Shown piece by piece: positions 9,548-19,262 of a stretch of DNA of 64,000 bases. The stretch is from Comamonas testosteroni. GTDB lineage: Bacteria > Pseudomonadota > Gammaproteobacteria > Burkholderiales > Burkholderiaceae_C. Within the stretch, counting starts at the first letter, position 1, and every line of letters starts with the position of its first letter. Location: contig NZ_AWOR01000110.1 in NCBI RefSeq assembly GCF_000761245.1, positions 1-64,000 of the forward strand, in the 5' to 3' direction. A program made the translations under genes and the position numbers. The notes beneath the pieces were generated by a model. It had not been told where the DNA came from, did not search any database, and worked only from the letters and a program-made list of their open reading frames with translations.

Positions 9548-10381
9548 ATGCCAGCGTCAGGAAAATTAATCGCCTCCGCGCGAACGTTGGGCCATAAGAC
9601 GGCCCACGGTTTTCTTGCTCTTACTCACAACGGTTTCGCCCTGCTGGGCTTGGCCGTGGCCATTTCGGCCCTGATTTTGATCTCTCGTCCGGACCTGCGT
9701 CTGGCCGGCGCCACCGAACTGCGCGAGTGGCTCGACACACGCCTGCCCGCCAGCACCGTTGTGGCTGCCGCCGAAGTGGAGGAAGCCCCTGCTTCCGCCA
9801 GCATCGTCGTCGCCAGCGACCGCGCCACGGCCGTCAACCCCAAGAACCTGCCCAAGGAGCAGGCGGCTGTCGCCTACTGGCTCAGCAAAAAATACCGGGT
9901 GGCGCCCGAACCGATTGCCGCCCTGGTCAGCGAAGCCTATGCCCAGGGCAAGGCCAACAAGCTGGACCCGACGCTGATTCTGGCCATCATGGCGATTGAG
10001 TCGAGCTTCAACCCGTTTGCCCAAAGCTCGGTCGGCGCCCAGGGCCTGATGCAGGTGATGACGTCCGTGCACACCGACAAGTACGAAAGCTTTGGCGGCC
10101 AGCACGCGGCCTTCGACCCCGTGACCAATCTCAAGGTCGGAGTCAAGGTGCTCAAGGAATGCATTGCCCGCGCCGGCTCCATCGAGGGTGGCCTGCGCTA
10201 CTACGTGGGCGCAGCCAATCTTCCTTCGGACGGCGGCTATGCTGCCAAGGTGCTTGCCGAACACCAGCGCCTGCGCCAAGGCGTGGGTCTGCAGGCCAGC
10301 TCGCTGATGACGGCCAAGTCCGACGAAGCCACCAAGGTCTCTCACGCTCAGCAAGTGGCACTGGCCGACTCCAACCTCTAA
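9548..10381 (+). CDS. membrane-anchored lytic transglycosylase (SLT domain)
   Basis: A 277-residue protein. A hydrophobic segment at residues about 29-46 anchors it in the inner membrane with the remainder in the periplasm. A linker rich in Ala and Val follows, then a goose-type lysozyme/SLT domain: the catalytic glutamate is in AIESSFNP (Glu151), followed by the family motifs GAQGLMQVM and YVGAANL. Such enzymes cleave the MurNAc-GlcNAc bond with 1,6-anhydro product formation, in wall turnover or around envelope machines. Start at 9548 is set by AAAGGA seven to eight bases upstream; the frame stays open upstream to a TTG at 9482. The preceding LexA-like box suggests damage-linked expression, which is inference. 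Confidence 0.9.
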   Translation: MPASGKLIASARTLGHKTAHGFLALTHNGFALLGLAVAISALILISRPDLRLAGATELREWLDTRLPASTVVAAAEVEEAPASASIVVASDRATAVNPKNLPKEQAAVAYWLSKKYRVAPEPIAALVSEAYAQGKANKLDPTLILAIMAIESSFNPFAQSSVGAQGLMQVMTSVHTDKYESFGGQHAAFDPVTNLKVGVKVLKECIARAGSIEGGLRYYVGAANLPSDGGYAAKVLAEHQRLRQGVGLQASSLMTAKSDEATKVSHAQQVALADSNL

Positions 10382-10403
10382 GCGGCAGATCCCTGCATTT
10401 CTC

Positions 10404-10428
10404 AAGCTGGCCGCGGCCAGCTTTTTTT
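10404..10428 (+). terminator. intrinsic terminator after the transglycosylase
   Basis: Nearly perfect palindrome AAGCTGGCC-GC-GGCCAGCTT followed by seven T. Confidence 0.9.
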
Positions 10429-10499
10429 ATGCCCCGGCTAGGGCCAGCGGGAAAAACGGGCATAGGCTCTGCAGCCATGCCGGCTCAGCTACACTAGCG

Positions 10500-10647
10500 G
10501 GTGTACGCAACTGGCGATAGGCGCAGAATTTTCTGCCGCTGACGTGGAATCCGGCAGACTGCAAGGTCTGTGAACCACCGGGGAGCGTACCGCCCAGGAC
10601 CGCAGCGACTGCAGCCTGCAAGCGTTTCAGCCGTTCGCCTGGGCAGC
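10500..10647 (+). promoter_or_regulatory. ZTP (pfl) riboswitch
   Basis: The leader of glyA carries the pfl-motif signatures: GTACGC (10503-10508) pairing with GCGTAC (10585-10590), the ACTGGCG and GTGGAATCCGGC internal segments, ACCACCGGGGAGCG, and the 3' pseudoknot segment CCGTTCGCCTGGGC (10631-10644). This class binds ZTP/AICAR-phosphates that accumulate when 10-formyl-tetrahydrofolate is low, and turns on one-carbon genes. Placement upstream of glyA is typical for Burkholderiales. Confidence 0.9.
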
Positions 10648-10686
10648 CCTTGGCCTCAAGGGAATTTCTAAGTTCACAGGACTGCC

Positions 10687-11934
<1,248 letters not shown>

Positions 11935-11955
11935 ATTCTGCTGCGCTGAGCTGTC

Positions 11956-12438
11956 ATGAAGTGCCCCTTCTGCAACCATCCGGACACGCAAGTGGTTGAG
12001 ACCCGCGAGTCCGAGGACGGGGGCTTCATCCGCCGCCGCCGCCGCTGCGGCGGCTGCGACAAGCGCTTCACGACCTACGAGCGCCCCGAGGTCAGCTTTC
12101 CGACCGTGGTCAAGAGAGACGGCCGCCGTATCGAATACGAGCGCGCCAAGCTGCAAGGCTCTTTTCAGATCGCGCTGCGCAAGCGCCCGGTGAGCACCGA
12201 ACTCATCGATGCGGCCATAGAGCGCATCGAGGACAGGCTGCTCAATCTGGGCCAGCGTGAAATCGATTCCAGCCGCCTTGGCGAGCTGGTGATGGATGAA
12301 CTCAAGGGCCTGGACAAGGTCGGCTATATCCGGTTTGCCAGCGTATACCGCAGCTTCGAGGATGTGGACGACTTCAAGAACATCATGGATGAGGTTCGCA
12401 GTCCCAAGGCCAAGGCCACCAGAAAGCCCCAGGCCTGA
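11956..12438 (+). CDS. nrdR: transcriptional repressor NrdR
   Basis: A 160-residue regulator of ribonucleotide reductase genes. The N-terminal zinc ribbon is visible (CPFC near residues 3-6 and CGGC at about 31-34), followed by FTTYER and an ATP-cone domain (residues about 49-139) that senses ATP/dATP. The Arg-rich stretch FIRRRRRC is typical. It lies directly behind glyA, an arrangement common in this order. Confidence 0.97.
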   Translation: MKCPFCNHPDTQVVETRESEDGGFIRRRRRCGGCDKRFTTYERPEVSFPTVVKRDGRRIEYERAKLQGSFQIALRKRPVSTELIDAAIERIEDRLLNLGQREIDSSRLGELVMDELKGLDKVGYIRFASVYRSFEDVDDFKNIMDEVRSPKAKATRKPQA

Positions 12439-12451
12439 CCGCCGCCATGAC

Positions 12452-12480
12452 AAAAGCCACCCTCGGGTGGCTTTTGTTTT
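12452..12480 (+). terminator. intrinsic terminator after nrdR
   Basis: AAAAGCCACCC-TC-GGGTGGCTTTT followed by GTTTTG. The symmetry may also let it stop transcription arriving from the convergent 5'-nucleotidase gene. Confidence 0.85.
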
Positions 12481-12569
12481 GTGCGCTTGACGGCAGGCAT
12501 TTGCTATGAATTTATGAGCATCTAGTGCCTTATATCAAAGGATATCAGATAGGTTTTTATCTAATTTCC

Positions 12570-14405
12570 TTAATGAACGCGCGTAATGCGCTCCTTTAAA
12601 GGTAGCACCATCGGACCGCTGCGGCTTTGCTCGCGCACATGCTCGGCCAGGGCATCCAGATCCAGCATGCCGCCCACCACATCGATGCCTTGCGCGAAGA
12701 TGCTGAAGTTGTCGCCGCCGCCGCCCAGATAGCTCTGCAGTCCCACGCGGTAGTGCTGCGACATCTCGAGCCGCCGGCCGTTCAGGCGCAGCTCGCTCAC
12801 GCGCCGGCCCGCAGGCTGGCGGCGGTCGAAGCGGTAGCTGAAGCCCTCGGACACCTGCAGGATGCGCGGCGCGCTCACGGTGTTGCTGCCGCTGTCGAAT
12901 TGCTGCTCCAGCGCCTGGCGAATCTGCTCGCCCGTCAGACTCATCACCATCAGCGTATTGCCAAACGGCTGAACGCTGAACAGCTGGCCATAGGTCACGC
13001 TGCCGTCTGCCGCGGGCAGCAGGTCGGCGCGCACACCGCCGGGGTTCACAAAAGCCAGTTGCGCTCCGCCCGCAGCAGCATCGCGCGTGGCAGCGAGTAT
13101 GGAGTCGGCCACGATGCGCCCCATCACGCTTTCGCCATTGACTTGAGGCATGCGGCTGGCAGCTGCGGCCAGCCGCCCTGCGTCGGCTTCGGCCAGCGGC
13201 CGGACCGCAGCCTGGTAGCGCGCCACCAGCGCCGCAACGGGCGCATCGGCGTCAAAGACCGGAAACTCGGGCTGCAGGCCCACCAGACCGGCAGGGCCGC
13301 GATAGGCCTCGCCCTGCACAATATTCTGGTGCGCCGATTTGCGGCTCACGCGGCGTGTGCGCGCATCCACCGTGAGCCTAACCTCGGTCAGCAGCGTGCC
13401 GTACTGGCCGGCGCTGGTCAGCAAGAACGGCTTGCGGGCATCCACCCTGGCGTAATCGCAGATATAGGAGCGATGGGTGTGACCGGAGATCACCACATCG
13501 ACTTCGCCGGAGAGCTGCTCCAGAATCGGCACGATGGCGCCGGAGAGGCCCTGGCAGCTATCGTCCTGCAGGCCCGACGTGGTGGCCCCGCCCTCATGGA
13601 TCAGCACCACGATCACATCAGCGCCCTGCGCCCTCAGCTGCGGAATCAGCGCATTCGCCGTCTGCGCCTCGCCGGCAAACGTCAGGCCCCTGACCCCGCT
13701 GGGGCGCACCATATGCGGCGTGTTCCTGAGTGTCATGCCGATAAAGCCCACGCCTATGCGCAGACCGTCCTGCTCGAAGAACTTCACCCCGGTCGCGGGA
13801 AACAGCGGCCGGCCGTCGCCGCGCAGCGTATTGGCCGCGAGAAACGGGAACTGCGCTCCCTTGAAGGGCTTGCTGATCTGGCATGGCTGCTTGCTCGTGA
13901 ACTTCTCGCAGCCGCCGTTTTGCATGCGCAGCAGCTCGGCCGCGCCCTGGTCGTATTCGTGATTGCCGGTGGCCGCGAAGTCCACCCGCATGAGGTTGAG
14001 CACCTCTATCGTCGGCTCATCGAGAAACAGCGCAGAGACCATGGGCGAAGCCCCGATCATGTCCCCGGCCGTGACCAGCGCCACATGGCGACTGGCCTGG
14101 CGGCGCTGCGCGATGGCTCGGGCCATATAGGCCACGCCGCCAGCGGGCACGGCAATGCTCTGCCCCTGCGCGTTCTGGGCCGTCACCGCCAGCCCGGGCG
14201 GCTCCAGATGGCCGTGCAGGTCATTGAAACCCAGCACGGTGATCTCCATGCTGGCCGGCCTTGTCACACCACCGCTGCATGCGCTCAAACCCAGCGCGAG
14301 CAGCGCAGCGCACATGGGACGGGAGGCATTGCGAAAAGCGCAACGCCAGCCTGGCGACAAGGCGCGAGACTGGCGTTGATCCGGTTTTTTGTCAGCTGCA
14401 ACCAT
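12570..14405 (-). CDS. 5'-nucleotidase / UDP-sugar hydrolase family lipoprotein
   Basis: A 611-residue exported metallophosphatase. The N-terminus has a hydrophobic stretch ending in the lipobox LSAC (Cys at about residue 43), so it is probably lipid-anchored in the periplasm. The N-terminal catalytic domain holds the metal-binding motifs FNDLHGHLEP, ATGNHEYDQG and SGHTHRSY; the C-terminal half is the substrate-binding 5_nucleotid_C domain (GGVRADLLP, FGNTL). It would hydrolyse extracellular nucleotides for phosphate and nucleoside salvage. The start at 14405 is supported by AGGAG eight bases upstream; the open frame continues further upstream into aroC and was not used. aroC lies 50 bp upstream on the same strand. 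Confidence 0.9.
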   Translation of the reverse strand: MVAADKKPDQRQSRALSPGWRCAFRNASRPMCAALLALGLSACSGGVTRPASMEITVLGFNDLHGHLEPPGLAVTAQNAQGQSIAVPAGGVAYMARAIAQRRQASRHVALVTAGDMIGASPMVSALFLDEPTIEVLNLMRVDFAATGNHEYDQGAAELLRMQNGGCEKFTSKQPCQISKPFKGAQFPFLAANTLRGDGRPLFPATGVKFFEQDGLRIGVGFIGMTLRNTPHMVRPSGVRGLTFAGEAQTANALIPQLRAQGADVIVVLIHEGGATTSGLQDDSCQGLSGAIVPILEQLSGEVDVVISGHTHRSYICDYARVDARKPFLLTSAGQYGTLLTEVRLTVDARTRRVSRKSAHQNIVQGEAYRGPAGLVGLQPEFPVFDADAPVAALVARYQAAVRPLAEADAGRLAAAASRMPQVNGESVMGRIVADSILAATRDAAAGGAQLAFVNPGGVRADLLPAADGSVTYGQLFSVQPFGNTLMVMSLTGEQIRQALEQQFDSGSNTVSAPRILQVSEGFSYRFDRRQPAGRRVSELRLNGRRLEMSQHYRVGLQSYLGGGGDNFSIFAQGIDVVGGMLDLDALAEHVREQSRSGPMVLPLKERITRVH

Positions 14406-14455
14406 CGGACTCTCCTGAGTCAGAGGTTTTAACGCACAAAAAGGTCTGGGCGATG

Positions 14456-15553
14456 TCAGCCGGCCGAGGCCGGAATCGGGGCCAGGCCGCAATCCACATC
14501 GGCATTCTGCGCGCGGTGGCGCAGCGCATGGTCCATCACCACCAGCGCCAGCAGCGCCTCGGCAATCGGCGCGGCACGAATGCCCACGCAGGGGTCGTGG
14601 CGCCCCTTGGTGATGACTTCGGTGCTCTGGCCGTGCACATCGATGGATTCGCGCGGCGTGATGATGGAGCTGGTGGGCTTGATGCCGATGCGCACTTCCA
14701 GGTCCTGGCCGGTGCTGATGCCGCCCACGATGCCGCCCGCGTTATTGCTGCGGAAACCCTCGGGACTCAGCGAATCGCCATGCGTGGTGCCGCGCTGGGC
14801 CACGCTGTCAAAGCCTGCACCGATCTCCACGGCCTTGACGGCATTCAGGCCCATCATGGCGTAGGCGATGTCGGCGTCCAGGCGGTCATACAGGGGCTGG
14901 CCCAGACCGACCGGCATATTGCTGGCGTTCACACGCAGCGCCGCACCACAGGAATCGCCGCTCTTGCGCAGCTGCTCCATGTATTCCTCGAAACGGCTCA
15001 CATCGGCCACGGGCGCGAAGAAGGGGTTGTGAGGCACATGCTCCCAGCTCTCGAAACCTATGGGCAGCTCGCCGATCTGGGTCATGCAGGCGCGGAACTC
15101 GGTGCCGAACTTTTCCTTGAGCCATTTCTTGGCCACGGCACCCGCCGCCACGGTGGGCGCCGTCAGGCGTGCCGAAGAGCGGCCGCCGCCACGCGGATCG
15201 CGAATGCCGTACTTCTGGAAGTAGGCATAGTCGGCATGACCGGGGCGAAAGCTCTGCGCAATATTGGAGTAATCCTTGCTGCGCTGATCGGTGTTGCGGA
15301 TCAGCAGGGCGATCGGCGTGCCCGTGGTCTTGCCCTCGTACACGCCGGAGAGGATCTCCACTGCATCGGGCTCGTTGCGCTGGGTGACGAACTTGCTGGT
15401 GCCTGGACGACGCCGATCCAGATCATGCTGGATGTCCGCCTCGCTCAAGGCCATGCCCGGGGGGCAGCCGTCAATCACACAGCCAATGGCCGGACCGTGG
15501 GATTCACCGAAATTGGTGACCGTGAAAATTGTGCCGAAGGTATTGCCGCTCAT
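14456..15553 (-). CDS. aroC: chorismate synthase
   Basis: A 365-residue cytoplasmic enzyme converting 5-enolpyruvylshikimate-3-phosphate into chorismate with reduced FMN, the last step of the shikimate pathway. Family signatures: [18 protein letters not shown] at the N-terminus, [35 protein letters not shown], and [14 protein letters not shown] near the C-terminus. Length is normal. It is followed 50 bp downstream by the 5'-nucleotidase gene on the same strand. Confidence 0.98.
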   Translation of the reverse strand: MSGNTFGTIFTVTNFGESHGPAIGCVIDGCPPGMALSEADIQHDLDRRRPGTSKFVTQRNEPDAVEILSGVYEGKTTGTPIALLIRNTDQRSKDYSNIAQSFRPGHADYAYFQKYGIRDPRGGGRSSARLTAPTVAAGAVAKKWLKEKFGTEFRACMTQIGELPIGFESWEHVPHNPFFAPVADVSRFEEYMEQLRKSGDSCGAALRVNASNMPVGLGQPLYDRLDADIAYAMMGLNAVKAVEIGAGFDSVAQRGTTHGDSLSPEGFRSNNAGGIVGGISTGQDLEVRIGIKPTSSIITPRESIDVHGQSTEVITKGRHDPCVGIRAAPIAEALLALVVMDHALRHRAQNADVDCGLAPIPASAG

Positions 15554-15582
15554 AGACCGTCAATTATGCCTGCAGCGCCTGC

Positions 15583-17034
15583 TCACCACCGCGGCTGACT
15601 GCTGCCGGGCGGCATGGATGCATGGTCCCAGGCCACCGGCGTGTGCGAGAACCTGGCGCTGTGACGCACAGCCTGCAACTTGCCAAAGCCGCTGTCCAAT
15701 GTCTGCAGATAGGGCGTGATATCAGGCTTGGCCTCTGTCCAGGCATGGCCCGCGACCTGCACCCGCCCCAAGCCACGCAACCAGTGCGCCACACCAGCCA
15801 GCGTGACACGCACACGCCAGCTCCCCCCCTGCTGCGCTTGACGAAGCAAGGCGGTCTCTATGCCAAAGGCCAGCCAGAACCCTGCACCATAATCCAGCGC
15901 CTGCATGGGCAGCGCGCGGGGCTGAGCCGAGCCATGCGCGGCGGCCTCATCCTCGTTGATGCCACTGGCCGTCTGCACCAGAGAATCAAAGCCGCGCCGC
16001 CCGGCCCATGGCCCCTCCCATCCATAGGCGCAGAGTTCGGCCACCACCAACCCGGGCCTCATCTGCAGCAGTTGCTCTGTGCCAAAGCCCTTGGCCTGCA
16101 AAGCCCCGGGGCGGTAGGCCTGCATGAAGACATGGGCACCCCCTACCAGCCTGCTCAGGGCATCGTGTCCTGCGGCCTCATTCATATCCGCATGTGTGGA
16201 CCGCTTGCCCCGGCTGGTATCGGCAATAGCATCGATATTGGGCAAATGCGGGCTGTTGGCCAGCATCACATCCGCCCCATAGGCGGCCAAAGTACGCCCT
16301 GCAACCGGCCCGGCCAGAATGCGCGTGAGATCCAGTACCCGCAGCCCCGCCAGCGGCCGCTGCCCGTTCTGCAGTCCCGGCCAGGGCAATGCTGGAGCAT
16401 CGCCCACCCGCTCTATCTGCACCAGCGCAGCACCGGCCACCCCATCCTCCTGGCCCAATGACTGCCACTGGGCATGGCTGCGCGATGCGGCCACCGGCAA
16501 GCCACGGAGGGCAGCCTGTGTCTCGAAGTCCTGCGCACGCCAATGGGCCAGAGCCTGAGCCACGGCCTCGCGTGGAGTGGCTGCGCCCTCGGGCAGCCCC
16601 AGCAAGGCCAGCGCCCCGTCGCGGTGATGATCGAAATTGGCATGAATACGAACCCAGCCTGGTTCGCCCACCGCCTGGCCGCAGGCATACAGACCGGAGA
16701 CTGGCGCCCATTGGTCAGGCCTTCGTCCATTCAGGGTGAAATAACCACTGGACTCGAATGCCGCATGCTGGGCATCTACCGTCACCACTTGCACAGGGCG
16801 ACGGGGCTGACGCAGCTGCTCTATCTGCGTGGCCGCCAGCGCTGCCGCTGCCACGCTGGCCTGCACTGCATCCACCACGGCAAAGCTGCTGACAAAGCCG
16901 CGGGCCCTGCCCGTCAACTGCAGCTGCGATAAGGCCGGTGATGGCAAACCGGCCAATTCCCATTGCTGCTGCAGCGCGGCACGAGCCCCCTGTGCGGATG
17001 CTGTGGAAGAAAAGCAAGGACTGGCTGTAGACAT
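15583..17034 (-). CDS. CaiB/BaiF family (type III) CoA transferase
   Basis: A 483-residue protein of the two-part acyl-CoA transferase family common in Burkholderiales: an N-terminal portion with HAAFESSGYFTLNGR-type sequence, then the core with LAGLRVLDLTRILAGPVAGRTLAAYGADV, SRGKRS, QAYRPGALQAKGFG and a GRRGFDSLVQTASGI segment. Such enzymes move CoA between carboxylic acids; the substrate cannot be told. The start at 17034 is set by GGAG upstream. It is divergent from the DNA-binding citrate synthase gene, with 132 bp between the chosen starts, which suggests shared control and a joint role in organic-acid CoA metabolism. Confidence 0.85.
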   Translation of the reverse strand: MSTASPCFSSTASAQGARAALQQQWELAGLPSPALSQLQLTGRARGFVSSFAVVDAVQASVAAAALAATQIEQLRQPRRPVQVVTVDAQHAAFESSGYFTLNGRRPDQWAPVSGLYACGQAVGEPGWVRIHANFDHHRDGALALLGLPEGAATPREAVAQALAHWRAQDFETQAALRGLPVAASRSHAQWQSLGQEDGVAGAALVQIERVGDAPALPWPGLQNGQRPLAGLRVLDLTRILAGPVAGRTLAAYGADVMLANSPHLPNIDAIADTSRGKRSTHADMNEAAGHDALSRLVGGAHVFMQAYRPGALQAKGFGTEQLLQMRPGLVVAELCAYGWEGPWAGRRGFDSLVQTASGINEDEAAAHGSAQPRALPMQALDYGAGFWLAFGIETALLRQAQQGGSWRVRVTLAGVAHWLRGLGRVQVAGHAWTEAKPDITPYLQTLDSGFGKLQAVRHSARFSHTPVAWDHASMPPGSSQPRW

Positions 17035-17080
17035 CGAAACTCCTGGCAAGCGCCGTAAACCCATGTCTTGCATTGCACGC

Positions 17081-17154
17081 GCCATGGTCCATGGCCGTCA
17101 ATCTTGATTGGGCCAATCGACTGCGGACAGCGCACACTCGCCATCAACCAATCG
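17081..17154. promoter_or_regulatory. palindromes between divergent CoA transferase and citrate synthase genes
   Basis: The short divergent region holds GCCATGGTCCATGGC (17081-17095, perfect about one T), then CAATC-TT-GATTG (17099-17110) overlapping GATTGG-G-CCAATC (17106-17118), and another CCAATCG at 17148-17154. The repeated CAATC/GATTG words look like operator half-sites. A regulator with a MerR-like head is encoded next door. Confidence 0.5.
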
Positions 17155-17166
17155 GCAGGCGCTACG

Positions 17167-18486
17167 ATGCAGGGCCATCACCTCTCATCGCCTGATCGAC
17201 TGCCCATGTCCGCTGATATGCCCCCCTCCTCCCCATGGCTGCAGGCGGCAGAAGCTGCAGCCATGCTGGGGGTGCAGCGCGCCAGTCTCTACAGCTATGC
17301 CAGTCGCGGCCTGTTGAAGGCTCAACGACTGGTCGGCAGGCGCGGCACCGTCTACCTGCTGTCTGATGTACAGCGTCTCGTGCGTCAGCGGCAGGCCGTG
17401 CGCAACCCCGCACAACTGGCCCAATCCACCCTGGACTGGGGTCAGGCCGTGCTGGACTCGGCCATCACCCTGGTGCGCGACGGACAGCTTTACTACCGCG
17501 GCCACAGCGCCGTACAACTGGCACAGAGCGCCACTTTGGAAGAAACCGCAATGCTGCTCTGGCAGCAAAGCAGCACAGGCCCCGCCAGGGTCGATGAGGC
17601 ACCGGCAAGGCAGGGGGCTCGTCACATGCCCCGTAGCGCGGCACAGGCGCTGGCCACATGGTTTGGCATGGCCACGGTGCCGCCGAATCATCTGGCTCTG
17701 CTGCACTGCATGGGAGATGTATTGCTGGGTCTGCCGCCACCAGCCAGCGCATCCAGCTCAAAGCCATCTGCGCAACCTGTGACGCTTGCGCCACTGCATC
17801 AGCGCCTGGCCGCCAGCTGGCAGATCGATGCAGATGCAGACGCCAAGGTCGATGCCGCCAATGTGCTGCGTAGCGCCCTGGTACTGTGCGCCGACCATGA
17901 GCTCAATGCATCCAGTTTTGCCGCACGCGTGGTGGCGTCCACCGGCGCCAGCCTGCACGCCAGCGTCGGAGCAGGGCTGGCCGCATTGTCCGGCCCACTG
18001 CATGGCGGCATGACCCAGCACATCAGTGCTCATTGGGATGAATGGCATGGCAGACCGCCCAAAGCCCCCCCGCCAGCCTCCTTGCTAGCCTTGCTGCAAG
18101 CCACGCAGACCGGTCAGACACCGCACTACTTGGCAGGATTTGGCCACCCGCTCTATCCTTCAGGCGACCCGCGCAGCGCCTACCTGCTGGCCCTGCTGCC
18201 ATTTGACTCCCAGCGCGAAAACCTGATTGAGCAGGTCCATGCGACCACTGGACTGCACCCAAGTCTTGACTACAGCCTGGTGGCCATTGAACGCGCCCTG
18301 CACCTACCGCCAGGCGCGGCCTTTGTGCTGTTTGCCCTGGGCCGCACCGCGGGCTGGATTGCCCATGCGCTGGAGCAGCAGGCTACGGGCCAGTTGATAC
18401 GCCCGCGCGCACAATACACCGGCGCCCAGCCCGCTGCAGACCTGGAGACAGCGCCCACTCAGCTCGGCCGCATCATCCGCTTCTAG
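17167..18486 (+). CDS. citrate synthase family protein with N-terminal DNA-binding domain
   Basis: A 439-residue protein with two parts. Residues about 24-75 form an excisionase/MerR-type winged helix (AAEAAAMLGVQRASLYSYA, then the wing RRGTVYLLSDVQRL). The remainder is a citrate synthase fold with all three catalytic positions in place: His279 in GPLHGG, His327 in GFGHPLYPSGDPR, Asp368 in SLDYS; the conserved ADHELNAS segment is also present. It could be an active (methyl)citrate synthase, an autoregulator sensing acyl-CoA, or both. The start at 17167 follows GGCAGG by seven bases; an ATG at 17206 is the alternative. Confidence 0.85.
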   Translation: MQGHHLSSPDRLPMSADMPPSSPWLQAAEAAAMLGVQRASLYSYASRGLLKAQRLVGRRGTVYLLSDVQRLVRQRQAVRNPAQLAQSTLDWGQAVLDSAITLVRDGQLYYRGHSAVQLAQSATLEETAMLLWQQSSTGPARVDEAPARQGARHMPRSAAQALATWFGMATVPPNHLALLHCMGDVLLGLPPPASASSSKPSAQPVTLAPLHQRLAASWQIDADADAKVDAANVLRSALVLCADHELNASSFAARVVASTGASLHASVGAGLAALSGPLHGGMTQHISAHWDEWHGRPPKAPPPASLLALLQATQTGQTPHYLAGFGHPLYPSGDPRSAYLLALLPFDSQRENLIEQVHATTGLHPSLDYSLVAIERALHLPPGAAFVLFALGRTAGWIAHALEQQATGQLIRPRAQYTGAQPAADLETAPTQLGRIIRF

Positions 18487-18502
18487 ATGGTTTGCCAGGC
18501 CG

Positions 18503-18524
18503 CAAAAAAACGGCCCGAAGGCCG
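18503..18524 (-). terminator. intrinsic terminator after the CBS gene
   Basis: On the minus strand CGGCC-TTCG-GGCCG is followed by seven T. It ends the gene at 18557-19009; the TTCG tetraloop makes it stable. Confidence 0.85.
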
Positions 18525-18556
18525 CCTGACTCAGATGCAGAACTGCTGCGCAGTCA

Positions 18557-19009
18557 TTACTCCGCGCCCTGGCGCTCGCCTTCGGGCCAGTCGCGGATAT
18601 AGGCCTTGAGCATGCGGTTCTCGAAGTTCTGGCTGTCCACCACGGCCTTGGCCACGTCATACAGCGAGATCACGCCCATCAGCATGCGCTTGTCCATCAC
18701 CGGCATGTAGCGCGCATGGCGGTCCAGCATCATGCGGCGCACCTCGTCCATATCGGTTTCCATGGTGCAGGTCATGGGCGCGTCGTCCATGGCGCCGCGC
18801 ACGGAGATGTTCTCCACGCCGCCGGTCTTCACAAAGCCCTGGATCACTTCGCGGAAGGTGAGCATGCCCACCACATCGCCGTGATCCATCACGACCAGCG
18901 AACCGATGTCCTTCTCCGACATCACCTGCACCGCCGCGGCCAGGCTTTCGTCGGGCGACACCGTGTACAGGGTATTGCCTTTGACGCGCAGGATGTCACT
19001 AACTTTCAT
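18557..19009 (-). CDS. CBS-domain pair protein
   Basis: A 150-residue cytoplasmic protein made of two CBS motifs: residues about 1-60 (VSDILRVKG, SLVVMDHGDVVGMLTFREV) and about 65-130 (MVDAPMTCTMETDMDEVRRMM-type, YMPVMDKRMLMGVISLYDV). CBS pairs bind adenine nucleotides and act as energy or redox sensors; no fused effector domain is present, so its partner is unknown. The start at 19009 is supported by GGAG and excludes a 41-residue upstream extension. It is divergent from metY. Confidence 0.9.
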   Translation of the reverse strand: MKVSDILRVKGNTLYTVSPDESLAAAVQVMSEKDIGSLVVMDHGDVVGMLTFREVIQGFVKTGGVENISVRGAMDDAPMTCTMETDMDEVRRMMLDRHARYMPVMDKRMLMGVISLYDVAKAVVDSQNFENRMLKAYIRDWPEGERQGAE

Positions 19010-19208
19010 TGCTGTTCTCCGAATCTGTTTGGCACGCTGTGGCAGCTTTTGTCCTGCATGTGTCAGCACATGCGGCATCGCTTTGCACAGAATGCAGGTG
19101 CGTGCACAAATATAGCCCACAATGGCTTGCATTGAGAAAAACTAAAGCAATGACGAAACATATGAATTTCTACATATTCATTCGTCTATTCGACCAAATC
19201 GATCTTTG

Positions 19209-19240
19209 ATTGCGTGCTCGATCACACATTGCGTCGATCA
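19209..19240 (+). promoter_or_regulatory. direct repeat ahead of metY
   Basis: ATTGCGTGCTCGATCA (19209-19224) and ATTGCGTCGATCA (19228-19240) are near-direct repeats 20-55 bases before the metY start, in an AT-rich leader. They could be tandem operator sites; the regulator is unknown. Confidence 0.35.
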
Positions 19241-19262
19241 AAACCAGCCATGGAGACAAAAC

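Noticed and set aside
14406-14492. N-terminal extension of the 5'-nucleotidase overlapping aroC
   Set aside because: A good Shine-Dalgarno sequence supports the ATG at 14405, and a signal sequence follows it.
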